Shown here: in pieces, positions 26,891 to 38,591 of the stretch
Layout: the number at the start of each line of letters is the position of its first letter
Numbering within the stretch: the first letter of the stretch is position 1
NCBI GenBank assembly: GCA_958510825.1
Contig: OY294049.1
Coordinates: 34,314,774-34,378,773, forward strand
Length of the DNA: 64,000 nt
Source: Brachypterus glaber
Taxonomy: Eukaryota > Arthropoda > Insecta > Coleoptera > Kateretidae
Direction of reading: 5' to 3'
Program-made: the position numbers and the translations under genes
The notes under the pieces: model-generated
The model's database searches: none
Seen by the model: the letters and a program-made list of their open reading frames with translations, nothing else
What the model was told of the DNA's origin: nothing

Positions 26891-28665
26891 TGTTTAAAAT
26901 TCTAAGAACGAATATTATTTTGATAAATTTTATAGTCATTTACTTTTTGATTAAATAAAGAACTAACAGATGTCAAATAAACGCTTTAAATACTGTTTTT
27001 ACCCCTTGGCCTGCTGGATAGTTGTGTATAACAGTAAAAATTCTACTTTTCGAGTGATCCCCCATAAAGAAGTCTTAGGGAGAAGTCTGGTGATCGTGGG
27101 GCTATTCTATGAAACTTCTACTCCCGAACCGGGAAGTGTTGATCCAAATACTGAGGAACAGGCAGAGCATAGTGCCCGCGCCCATGATTCATCTTAAAAA
27201 TTGTGTTAATTTATAAGCCTTTCGGATTAAAAAATGGCAATACCAGGTAATTTTAGTCTATTAATTCTTTTGGATTAAAACTTGTATCAATTTATAAATT
27301 CTAATAATATTAAAATGCTATTTTCTTTATAATTTTTTTAGTTTTTAAATTATTTTTCCCACGTAAAATAAGTATAAAATGTTTTAGACAATTGTCCAGT
27401 GATGTATTGTTTGAAAATTGTAAATACCAAACAGGTTCAGTTCCGAAATTAAAAATCCATTTTTTTGAAAACGGTCTACTTAAATTTAAAAAACCGTATA
27501 CCATTGATCCATTGATGTATGACTCGACCCCTTTTCCCTATTCAAATTTTAGGGGTTGTTCACCCCACTGCCCGAGGGTTGACGTGACGATGTTGCAAAT
27601 AGGAAAAAAATGACCCCCTCCAAACTAAAATCCACCATCCGAGCGTTTTTTTACATCTACTCATTATCACCAAAAACCCCCATGTCAACTTTTCGTTGGG
27701 CCACCCTGTATATAGTATTCAATACGGTAATAAATTCACGATGTATTTATTATATATAGTATATATACTATTTTGTGTACTAATTTTTCATAACAGAAAA
27801 TGTTTAACTTTAAAAGTATAAATATTATCAGTCACGCAAAACAAAATCGCAGTAGGTAGAATCATTGGCCAGTCGGTAGCAATAAACACTTAAAAGGGAC
27901 TCTAGTTCCACTAAAAGCCTTACAAATTGCTACCGGAACGAATGCACACAGTAAAATAAACATATACATTGTCAGAAGAGTATAAATATTTTGTTCAAAC
28001 CTCTTGTTGATTTGGTGGAACGTCATAAATCTAGTTTCGATCGCTACTGTAAGGAGAACAAGATATCCATTTATTGGATTATTGGCCCTATAAAAAATTT
28101 CGGATCAATCAGTAATTGAAACAATCCGTTGAATACGTCAATCTATTTAAATGCAGATATATTTTTAATTCGTATCAATCTGTATATAAGGATTGAGAAA
28201 TTGAATCCGTATCTATCTGCATATACCAAGGCATATACAGATTGAATTGCTTCTCACCGACGTTTGAAGCAGTAATAACTTGGTTTCGCCAAAATTGCAA
28301 AAAAAAAACAGTAATAACATGTTGTTATGTTTGTAATTTACTATTAACAACATTTGAGAAAAATTCTGAGAGCCATTTTTTAAGAAAGTCCAATTATTCG
28401 ATGTTTATTCATCAGTAAACTACCCTTTTTTGGTAGAATAGCGAAAAACTATGAAATGCCCGAGCAATCCCCTAAAAATCATAAAGTATGATCCGTAAAT
28501 ACATGATTGTGACTCATATTGAAACTATGGACCGCGCGGGGAACGGAACGTGAAGAGAGTAGACCAAGTATAGGCGTTGCGGGTAAGAAAGCGTAAAGCG
28601 GGAGGTTGCATTAAGCTTGAGTCACTATCACGTGAAAACGAATTAGCCTATACTGCTCAGCTAAG
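26891..28665. repeat. repeat-rich intergenic DNA
   Basis: Bases 26970-27060 (TGTCAAATAAACGC, TTTTACCCCTTGGCCTGCTG) recur at 28917-28990. Bases 27480-27713 end TTGGGCCACCCTGTATATAG, a familiar insect repeat terminus. The 75-codon frame at 26970-27197 therefore starts in a repeat and matches no family I know. Confidence 0.5.
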
Positions 28666-28716
28666 CTGAAAGGTCCTATCTATATAGGTTTAACATACAC
28701 AGATAGGACCTTTCAG
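28666..28716. repeat. perfect 16-bp stem hairpin
   Basis: CTGAAAGGTCCTATCT (28666-28681) and AGATAGGACCTTTCAG (28701-28716) are separated by a 19-base loop. It lies next to a GC-richer patch (28530-28620). Confidence 0.7.
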
Positions 28717-30299
28717 TCTGGGAAGGAAGTATAATTACATTTATTACACTCAGATTAAGCTGATTTCATACGCAATACTTCTGGGGCCAAGGGGTAAGAG
28801 CAGTCCTTAAAAAGTGCCTTTAACATAGGTGATACTTAGTTTTTTAAAGAAATGAGAATTTATGAAATGACATTTTGATTAAATGAAAATTCTTTAAAAT
28901 TTTTAGTGTTGACATATGTCAAATAAACTTTTCAACGCCTTTTTTTACCCCTTGGCCTACTGAAAAATTGTGTAAAACTGTGAAAATAGACTAATCTAAA
29001 TGTAATGTGTTTGACTCGGTAAGTTAAAAATATATTTTTCGAGGACCCCATTTAACCACCTTTTCGTGGCTTTCAAGCATCCAAAGGAACCCGATCCAGG
29101 ACCTGACGATTCACAAAAAGCTTAATTTGAATGTATATAAAATAAGGCTGGGAGAAAATAATGAAAATAAGAATGGTCACCAGCTCTTAGACTATTAAGA
29201 GTCGGCCTTTTACAGGCCGCCTGTAGGCCTTTGGTACCCAAAGTCTGGACGGACAAGCCGACAGACATCAAAAAGTCTATTTAGGAAAAAATCCGTACAC
29301 TTTTTTGGGCCTTAACTTTCTTATCGTTCGAAAGTAAAATATTCTAAAAACTCGAAACTTACGGTAAAAATTTTAGCTATAAAGTCATCATAGAGAAGTG
29401 AAATATTGTACCATCAGATCAGTGTGCTCCCATAAAACGTCTTGTTGCATTTATGGACGTTGATTGCTACTGTAAGCAGAATAGCTGAAAAGTTTATATT
29501 TTTATTGGCTGCATGATTAAAGGCCAGTCTCATTGTACTTTTTGAACTGTTTATTGGATTTTCGAGGAAAATTACGATAATAAGGTTATATTTTGTGGGG
29601 AATAAATGTTTATTGGTCCATCATTGCTTCGAACATTCTTAGAAAAATATTTGTGGCCCTGTTTTATTTTTATTTTTTGAAACCAATTGGTGCTACCTAA
29701 AAGCATTTACAAAATTTAATATGAATTGTACAGCCTCACAAATAGGTAATAATTTTCTATAATTATAAAAATTTTCATACCAATGCATAACTTTTGTCAA
29801 TTCTCAGGCCACAAAATAGTAAACATCGAAAATAGTATAAGCCGAGTAAGTTTATAGCAAATGAGCGAGAAAATTACACTTTCTTAGCGAGCTAGATACA
29901 CTATTTTTCCTATGCCCCCTCCTCCAAAAAAAATATTAATAAATTAATAACAAAAATATATATTTTAGTTTTTTAAGACTTTTTAAGCATATTAGAGTTT
30001 AAATATGTGTTATTTGAAAACCGTGACGTACAGAAAAGTATTCATTTGCGCACAGAACTGTCAAAATTCATTTGTTTTCAAGGCATGGTTGAAACTCCAT
30101 TGATCATCTAATTATGCACAATGTTTGGCTTTCTTAGGGGGGTGTAGAAAAACTTCATTTTCGGGTTGGCATAGTGTTTACTTTCAGTAATTTGAGATAG
30201 TTCATATATTTATAGTAAAAAGACCGCTATGTGGTCGTAATATTTTTTAAATGTATTTTTAGCTGAAAAATAATATTTTATAAAGAAAATTTCAAGAAA
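28717..30299. repeat. intergenic with small inverted repeat
   Basis: CCAAGGGGTAA (28783) faces TTACCCCTTGG (28958), outlining a ~185-bp candidate element. The remainder is AT-rich with no gene recognised. Confidence 0.45.
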
Positions 30300-30483
30300 G
30301 TTTGAAGTAAAAAGTGACAAAACCCACCATTTTTCAGGGCCGTGGTTAAAGTTACAAAATAAAAATTACACAGGAAGATTGCCTTTATAAATATTAGGGC
30401 ATATGCAAAATTTCGTTGCAGAGATATTTAAGAGAAACCCTATTTTAGACGGACCCTTAAGAGGACCATAGCTCCTTTAGGGT
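30300..30483 (+). repeat. dispersed repeat family A, copy 4 (interrupted)
   Basis: Matches the 55085-55250 part of copy 3 (GGTTAAAGTTACAAAATAAA, GCATATGCAAAATTTCG, ATAGCTCCTTTAGGGT). It is cut by the hAT-like MITE at 30484. Confidence 0.65.
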
Positions 30484-30741
30484 CGAGGGGTTTATTTGTT
30501 GAAAAAAAGTGTACAAGGATTGTGAGAATCAAGGGATTGTGGAAGATTGTCAAATATTGTCAAAAAAATTGTACAAAATTTTAATGAAGATTGTGGCAAG
30601 ATTTTAGATGATTGTGGAAGATTGTAGATCATTGTGAAGGATTCTGAAGGATTGCAGATGATCGTCAAAGAATGAATTGTCAAGGATTGTAAAAGATTGT
30701 TGGATAGGTGTACAAGGATTGTCCAGTAAATAAACCCCTCG
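30484..30741. mobile_element. hAT-like MITE carrying a GATTGT array, 258 bp
   Basis: The 8-base duplication TTTAGGGT (30476-30483 and 30742-30749) flanks a perfect 14-base inverted repeat CGAGGGGTTTATTT. The inside is dominated by the word GATTGT (nine exact copies on the plus strand, more with one change), usually as AAGGATTGT or GAAGATTGT. An 8-bp duplication with short TIRs fits the hAT superfamily. It interrupts an older dispersed repeat. Confidence 0.75.
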
Positions 30742-30755
30742 TTTAGGGTTAATGG

Positions 30756-31160
30756 AGCTCTCTACAACTAGAATTATGAAACAAAAGTCGTCTACCCTAT
30801 CTCTATCTCATTTGTGCTACACTTTCCAGCCAACCAAATAAATACTGTATTTGTTTTTTATACAACAAATACAGAATTTATTTGGTTGGCCGGAAAGTGT
30901 AGCACTAAGCGGCACGAACGAACATAGCTAATGTGAATCTGTAGAATAAGGTAATTCTACTAAAATTTAGATGGCGCCAGTAATTTCTTTAATAAAAATA
31001 ATATAGTTACACTTTTCGCCCGGCCAAGTAAATATTGTATTTGTTCAACAAAGAACAAATACAGAATTTGTTTGGTTGGGTGGAAGTGGGAGTGTATGTA
31101 TGTCTTCTATCCTTTTTGGGTAGAACTTATGTCCCTGTCTAATCTAATGGGAGAAATCGC
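30756..31160. repeat. dispersed repeat family B, copy 2, with two hairpins
   Basis: Shorter copy of 3247-4030. It contains two related hairpins, 30815-30903 (CCAACCAAATAAATACTGTA / reverse) and 31013-31085 (GGCCAAGTAAATATTGTATT / reverse), which look like duplicates of one palindrome. Confidence 0.65.
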
Positions 31161-31163
31161 CAT

Positions 31164-31258
31164 TCCGGACCAACCTTTAAAGCAGATTTTTCATATTTTT
31201 GTATGTGGAATCGCCCCTGAAATTTTGTACCTTTATTTTTAAAACACCCTGTAAATTA
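31164..31258 (+). repeat. dispersed repeat family A, copy 5 (3' part)
   Basis: TTCCGGACCAACCTTTAAAG through AAAACACCCTGTAAATT; only the 3' portion is present. Confidence 0.6.
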
Positions 31259-32867
31259 ATTTTGTCGGCAAGCGAACAAATTTAATTGGCTGCACCGTCT
31301 TTGTCAAAAACATAAACAAAAGTCAAAAAATTATTAACGGCTACTGTATCAAATTTGTTTGAGCAACATCTCTGTTTGTGTGCCGTAAATATTTTTGGAA
31401 TTGTGACATTTTGAAAATTGGTGGAAAGCCATAAATTTTTTTAAATAAGGATCTCTACAGTCCTTTCGTTTCAGATGTTTTAATTTTATTCAGATACGCT
31501 TAAACCAAAAAGCTAAAACTAAAACTGAAAAAGCTTTTGTTATAAAGACAAATCTTAAGGGTCCCTTCGAATAAAAAAAAACATTTATAATACATATAAT
31601 ATAATTATATTATAATAGTCATATTATAACATACAAATTTAAAATTTATGTTATATTATGAGTCACATATTTTGCCTTTGAAAACCACATTTTGAGACGA
31701 AAATTCTGTTATAATTAAATATATTTTTTTTTATTGTACAGTTAAAGAGTTGCTTGAGTGCCTGACGTCGTCCTTTTTTTTATTTTTTTGCTTTAAAGTT
31801 TGTTATGATGAAAATGCCAAAAATTGCATTTTAACCAATCGGAACCGGGCCTAACTCACTCACGCACGCACATTTTATGTTACTTTCCCCAAGGCGTTAG
31901 TTAAAGAAATTCTATTATTTTACGTTTCTGGACATTTTATATCCAATAAATATGATTTCCGATAAAAAAAATCTGTCTGTCGGTCGGTCTTTGTGTCTGT
32001 GTGTCCGGGAAATTTGTGACTTTTTCTTCGTAAAAAATTTACCTGCCGACAGCTCTGCACAACTATGGATATATTAGCCAAAATTTAACCTACACCTAAA
32101 AAAAATACAAAATAACATCTAAATAACAAGCATAACTTACTTACCGATTATAAATATATCAACACTAAACAAAACATGCGTGCTACGGCATCAACTTGTG
32201 CAAGGAGGAGCACGTATCAGGCTGTTCCGCTTCGTTGCTAGTCTTATTAAGGTAAATTCACAATAATTGTAGCAATAACGCAATTTTGTTTGTAAAATTA
32301 ATAAGGTTTTGTTAATTTACATTAAAAGATAAAAAAATCTTTAAAATTCATTTGTACTTGTACAATGCTTATAGTAAAATTCTTAATGGGTAAAGTAAAA
32401 ATACTGATTATTGTATAAAACTAACAACAGTTTGCTAAATAACATTAATAAAATGACAACATTTTGTAAAAATATATATATTTTTTATTTTCACTAAGAT
32501 AATTGCATTATTATTGCTATTTAAATTTACTAATTATTGTGTAATTGTACCCCTATTTTTTTCTGTGTATAGTTTTGTAGCAATATAAACCCAATTTTAT
32601 TATACCCGATAATATAAAATGATTTTTGTCAAATGTAATTTGACCAGAATTAATATTTATATAGCCTTAAGACCATATTTTTCACTAATAAACATTTGCC
32701 GACTTAATTTTTTCTTTGAAATAAATACAAATTAATAGTAGCTGTAAAACTTAACCTCTATAATGGTTTTATTAGTTCGTTTAGGTACTTAATATTTTTT
32801 AAGATGCATAGAAACAATTTTTATATATAATTTTTTCAAAATATGAAATAAAAAAAAAACCTGAAAC
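31259..32867. other. intergenic, nothing recognised
   Basis: AT-rich; includes an AT palindrome near 31575-31640 and a CTGTCTGTCGGTCGGTC stretch at 31974. No gene or RNA was identified. Confidence 0.4.
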
Positions 32868-33095
32868 TCGCCTTCGAGTATTACGTAACGCAAATTGTAC
32901 CAAAATTCATACACTTCATACCCCGGTTCTCGCGTTATTATAGATTATGGAGATTTCATACCCCCCCTAATAGGGGGTGTGTTAGGGGGTAGCCAAAATA
33001 TGAAATCTCTACAGCCTTGAATAAAGCGAGAACCGAGGTATGAAGTGTATGAATTTTGGTACATTTTGCGTTACGTAATACTTGAACGTTCCCTT
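32868..33095. mobile_element. palindromic family E copy 1
   Basis: GAGTATTACGTAACGCAAAT and its complement bound arms with ATTCATACACTTCATACC and TCTCGCGTTATT words around a CCCCCTAATAGGGGG centre. Copy 2 is at 47513-47775. Single arms of the same or a related family are at 40801-40845 and 51176-51221. Confidence 0.7.
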
Positions 33096-34170
33096 AGGTG
33101 CACTGAAAATTTGTTATTATATTATATGCTGAACGATTTTGTTACTGTATTAAATACGCATTGGTCAAACATAAATCGTGTTCTCCGGGTTTACATATAT
33201 ATTAGTCTAAGAATGCTGTTTTTACTCTTTCATAAAAGCAATACAATTCCAAAAAACTACCCTTATATTTTATATTTTTGTTTAACCATATTTGATAATG
33301 ACCTCGTAATGACCCAGATACAGAACAAAGTTATGTTTTACTGTAACAACTTGTATTTAATAACTGAAGCTGCTTGTGGTTTCAGATACAAAGTCATTCA
33401 GTATTTAATACAATAACAAAATCGTTCAGTAGGTATTTCATACAATAACAAATTTTCAGTGTGGATGCTGTTTGATTTCTTAGACCCAGAGACTTGAATC
33501 TGGAACAAAGATTTTCTAAGTATTAGAAAAAAATTGTTTCAAATTTCAAGTCTTTATTTCAAAGCGTTCTTTAAATTTCTTAGTGTAAACTTGTTTTGCA
33601 AGTAAGTTGCATCTTTACACGAACTATAAGTATATCTATAGTGAACAAAATTTGCATAATATTATATTTTTAAGAACTTAATAATTTTATTGTAGAAAAT
33701 AAATATTTTAAAATTATTTATTCGTAGTCGTCATTAATTTTACGATAACATAACAATAACAATCGACTGCGCAATCCTTATTTGACCAATAAATTTGCAA
33801 AATTCATAATTACATGGAACCTAAGCCAAAAAAGGGTTCCCAGAAAGGGTGAAAGAAAATTTGCCGATTATTTATGGGGGCTATTGCAAATATTGCAACA
33901 TTTACCTAATATTGGTAATAATAAGACAGAACGGTAATGAGAATATTCTAATTTAAATTCACCATATTTTAAAAATTATTTTTTGGAGGTTTGTACCTCT
34001 AAAACGAAAACCGGAACCCTCATAAACTCCGCGCAAATTCTATCCAAATTCATGCTCATTTGTAACTTATTATTTTCACTACTAGCTTTAGAACATTCCA
34101 TTATTTATCATGTTTTCAGACTGTGAAATCAATTTTCTTCACCTATAGCAATAATAATTTTTTCTCTCCT
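33096..34170. other. intergenic, nothing recognised
   Basis: AT-rich; the open frame over 33045-33416 begins inside a palindromic repeat, has no domain and is probably chance. Confidence 0.4.
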
Positions 34171-34600
34171 AGTAGGAGTAAATTTTATAAACAATTGATT
34201 TCTGTTACTTTAGATGTTTCAGTTCTTTGTGCAATTTTTATTAATTAAACCCAAGAAAATGGCTTTAAATAACTTTTTATTTATTAAATATAATTAATTA
34301 TAATTATTACCAATTAATACAATCAATAATTAGCTAAATATTATAAAAAAAAAATTAAAAAAATTGGTAATAATTATAATTAATTATATTTAATAAATAA
34401 AAATAAAAAAATAATAGTAGGAGTAAATTTTATAAACAATTGATTTCTGTTACTTTAGATGTTTCAGTTCTTTGTGCAATTTTTATTAATTAAACCCAAG
34501 AAAATGGCTTTAAATAACTTTTTATTTATTAAATATAATTAATTATAATTATTACCAATTAATACAATCAATAATTAGCTTAATATTATAAAAAAAAAAT
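34171..34600. repeat. direct duplication (~185 bp) with inverted spacer
   Basis: 34171-34355 and 34416-34600 are almost identical (AGTAGGAGTAAATTTTATAA ... AAAAAAAATTAAAAAAAT). The ~60-base spacer includes an inverted copy of the inner ~40 bases (TTGGTAATAATTATAATTAA). Confidence 0.85.
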
Positions 34601-35055
34601 TAAAAAAATAAATTTTTAAACGTCAGTTTAAGTATTTATTTGAGAAAATGCCATTGATCAAGGCTACTTGATTTTTATGAAAATTTCAAGAAATATCATT
34701 TCTGTTAATAATTTATTTTATTATTTGAATAAAAATAGTTAAATGGTGCTAGTAGTGAAAAAAGAATATAAACCACGGTAGAGAAGACTAGTATAGCCTC
34801 GCACTCTTACGCTCAGCTATAAAAAATGACTTTACCTTGGTATATAATTACCATTATGGTTGGCAGAATAATTTTAATTCCTTATAAGGTTATAAGGTTT
34901 ATCTTATATTTCAACTTTATTGTTAGTTTTTTACATTAAAAAAAAAATCCAAATCATTTTTAAAAAATAAGAATAAAATGTTGTAAAGAACAAGAAAGGG
35001 CCTAAAAAAGAAAACTTAAGCCTAAATCTACAAATGTTTTCTTAACATGAAGCAA

Positions 35056-35129
35056 TATGAGGGGTTCAGAGCACAAATGGATCAAGTCCATAAGGACTTG
35101 ATCCACTTCTGTTCTGAACCCCTCATATA
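35056..35129. repeat. long near-perfect hairpin, 74 bp
   Basis: TATGAGGGGTTCAGAGCACA with GGATCAAGTCC pairs with GGACTTGATCC and TCTGAACCCCTCATA around an ATAA loop; only a few mismatches lie mid-stem. It may be a MITE remnant or a small-RNA hairpin. Confidence 0.75.
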
Positions 35130-35862
35130 ACGCAGTGTTCAATAAAAGTTTCATAATAAAAGATGTGGCAGATTTTTTTTTCAGTGTACTGGTCCATAAT
35201 TTTATTTAAAAAAATATGATTTTAGATATCACCAGTTTAGGTAATGTAAAATTATATTTTAAAAGCATATTTGTTATAATTTTAAACAAACTGTCAGTTT
35301 TTAAAAACATCTTATAATTATCTGTAAGACGTTAAATGAGAGCCTTTAATCAAAAAGTCAATGGGTAATAAAAATATCACTTATTTTTTAAAGTAATTTT
35401 GTCTGAAATACTATTAAATCCTGCCCTGTTTCAAACATTTAAAAATGTTACAGATAATCGTCATAAAGATAATCTGCAATATTATATCATTTCCTCAATG
35501 CAATATTTGCAGCCCTTTTCCCGGTATTTTCATTATGCAAACAATTTTACTCTTTTCCAAAATTTACGACTTCTGTTCCAAATATAGGTAATATTTCGCA
35601 ATCCTTTGTTAAATATTAGGTAAATTTAACTCTCTGTTCAAAGTAAGGATTAACCATTTGGATGCATCCAAACCATTCTATTAACTTTTAATTTAAACGA
35701 TTTTTAAAAATAATGGTCGGGAAAAACACCCATCGTTTTCCACTCCCGGTATGCCTCGGATGACGTATTCCTCGAATGCTATTCGACTACTTTTTCCCGA
35801 CCATTGTTTATTAAAGCTTGGTTTGGTAACCCAACAATAATATTAGAAAGTAGATGGCTGGA

Positions 35863-36206
35863 TTAGGGTTATTTATATTAAAACACGTTTTTTTACTAAA
35901 ACTGCCGACGTTTCGTTGGCTTTATTCCACTTCTTCAAAAGGCACACTACAAGAAATGAAACAATTATGTTTTAACTTTTTAACAATTGAAAGAGTCAGA
36001 AAGAAAACAATATAAGTTTAAAAATTCGTTAATAAAATAATAAAATATAATTTATTTTTTATATAATAATATAATAAAAAAAAAGTTAAAACATAATTGT
36101 TACATTTCTTGTAGTGTGCCTTTTGAAGAAGCCAACGAAACTTCGACAGTTTTAGTAAACAAACGTTTTTGAATATAAATAACCCTAATCCAGCCATCTA
36201 CTATCT
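35863..36206. mobile_element. foldback element, ~345 bp
   Basis: TAGATGGCTGGATTAGGG pairs with CCCTAATCCAGCCATCTA. The arms continue through ACTGCCGACGTTTCGTTGGC, TTCTTCAAAAGGCACACTAC and their imperfect complements. The GAAACGTCGG word and GAAGAAG spacing recall sequences seen at retroelement ends, but no coding part exists. Confidence 0.7.
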
Positions 36207-36377
36207 AATTGTTTATTATATTTTATTTATTTCTAATCTAATCTAACCTTATAATATTGGTGTAATGTACCTACTTATGCAAACATAGCACTTATGGCCA
36301 ATAAAATTGGCGAAAAGCAATTATATATTATCGAATCAATGCAAATCGGTACAAATATCGGTATCGGTATTTATGGT

Positions 36378-36572
36378 CTGTTTTTTCAAGCAAGATAGTA
36401 AATTAAAAATCGCACAGTGAATATTTTCAAAACAGATTCGAATATTGGATGTAGTTTATTTTATAAAACATAACTATATTCTATACACAAACATATACTA
36501 TTCAAACATGTTGTAAAAATATTTACTGTGCGATTTAATTTACTATGTTGCTTGATGAAACAGACCATAGTT
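36378..36572. mobile_element. palindromic MITE, ~195 bp
   Basis: ATGGTCTGTTTTTTCAAGCA pairs with TGCTTGATGAAACAGACCAT. The arms include AGTAAATTAAAAATCGCACAGTG-type words and their complements around an AT-rich centre. Confidence 0.7.
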
Positions 36573-38171
36573 TCAAATTATTTGACAATAATAATGTGCT
36601 TGAAAAATACTTGACCAAAAAAAATCCTTTGCTGAATTTTTATAATTAAATAAATAAATGTTTCTAAAAAATTTCGCCTGCTAATAAAGTTTTTTTTCTG
36701 AATTCAAATTTATATGCTGTTTAATTCTTTAGGTAAAATAAATCAATTGTCCTGAGGTTTCCAAAAAAATATGGTAGCAATAAAACTAAAAAATATTAAA
36801 TTTATTTTCATAGGTATTATCCAATAATGCCCTATTTATGTTATTTTTCCATAAAACCAATAAATAAACAAAAAAATGACAAAATTAAATATATTTTAAA
36901 TCTTTTTAACAAAAGCCATGTTTTATGTAGTTTATGTATAGGTACCTAGGTATAGTCCATTTACCATAAAATTGAGGTAATGTTGAAGCTATGAAAATGA
37001 CCCAACCGTAAAAATCCAATATTACATAATTATTTTATATCTTATTTTATTAGTTTAAAGTTGTAAAAATTGTTGTAATTGTAAAATTTACTTATCCTTC
37101 ACCCTTTTCCGAGATTTGTTTCGGAATACTTGAGAAACCCTTTGATTGGAAGGATTTAGCCATTTTTATTATTTCGCAACTTTATGTAAGTTGCCAAATG
37201 CCGAAAATGCAATTTTTTCATTGTCAACTTATTTTTGGAAATTCTTACAAAGAAACAAATTGCTCTAATAAATATTTGAGGAAACCGAATTAGGGTATAG
37301 GTAGGCATGGCCGGACAATGGTTTTGAGACAAGGGTCTCTAAATTTGACTCCCTAGCCAATTTTTTTGGTCTCCTCATATACAAAATTACGATTCTTGGA
37401 GGGGCGATTGTCCTCTAACCGCCTCCCTTGGGACCCGTTCTTGCCTAAAGAAGACGCCCTTTATACTGCGCACGGACAATTTTATTCGAGAATTTGATAT
37501 GTAAATATTTTTTATCAGTCGCACTGTGGTCTTTGTAAGGGACGGGTGTGACCGCTTTGGCGGATTTTATCCAGCATCATCATTGCAATTATTGATATGC
37601 ACAGGACTTGATTAATTTAATTTTTTATTTTATGTAATGTCGTGAAAGTGTTCTTTTAATTGTAAAGTTTTAAATGAGTCGTGATTATTAATATGTGATG
37701 TTAAATTTAAATTAAATTAATTAATTTTTATGAATTTCAAAGATGTAAGTTGTGTAGGCCCTAAATAATAGTAGATCGAGCTGGCAAACTATCCTTTAGG
37801 AAAATGCCATTATTGGAATTGGATTGGATTGGATTTTTTATGGATTTGGTTATTTTTTAAAAAATCTTATAAGGAGCCTTCCATAAAGTATGTCACGCCT
37901 ATTGGGGAGGGGGACCCAGAAGTTTATGACACTTTATAATAGGGGGTATAAGTTACAAAAAATATATATAATGTGATATATTGGACATGTAGTGTATCTT
38001 TTTTTTTTAATTTTTTACTATTTATATATTAATGGCAGAAATACTACCATAATGCTTTTTTAGCTAGAGCTTTGATAATTAAGTATTATACTTAATAAAA
38101 TAAAAATACTTATTTTGCTTAGATCCCTTCCTTTAAAGCTCTTAGCTTGATTTATAAAAAAAATAAAGGTG
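36573..38171. other. intergenic, nothing recognised
   Basis: AT-rich with a short (GGATT)n run near 37820-37838 and a CCATAAAGTATGTCACGCC fragment at 37881, reminiscent of element ends. No coding exon. Confidence 0.4.
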
Positions 38172-38308
38172 TATACTGCCCTACTTAGAAGAAACGCGGC
38201 AAATCGAGATAGCAATACAGTCGCTCTTTACATATAAGAGGTCACAGACTGTATTGCTATCTGGATTTGCCGCGTTTCTCCTAAGGAGGGCAGTCAGTAT
38301 ACGCTACA
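38172..38308. mobile_element. palindromic MITE, ~137 bp
   Basis: GTATACTGCCCTACTTAG pairs with CTAAGGAGGGCAGTCAGTATAC. The inner arms share GAAACGCGGCAAATC and GATAGCAATACAGTC with their complements. Confidence 0.7.
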
Positions 38309-38591
38309 TGTAGCATTTTATTAGTACATAGTTCAAATTTGTGATGCTAAAAATAAATTTTAATAACCTGTCTGCTAAATTTTTTAAAGATGTTTAAAAA
38401 TTATATCTAAAATACACTCCACACTTAAGTGAATTTATTGCATCGCGTATTTCCTGTACCTACATTCAGGGATAGTAACTCAAGCACACGCCTTGACATT
38501 TGCATGCAAATTAAAATTTTATATTTTTAGTAGACCTTTACGTACGTTTTTATATTCATATTTTGCAAAAAAAACATTTGATATCGGTTGA

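Noticed and set aside
26970..27197. 75-codon frame as a possible gene
   Set aside because: Its first third is a dispersed repeat also present at about 28917, and no domain is recognised.
30500..30725. CRISPR-like or telomere-like array of GATTGT
   Set aside because: Spacing and units are irregular, the array is bounded by TIRs with an 8-bp duplication, and the genome is eukaryotic.
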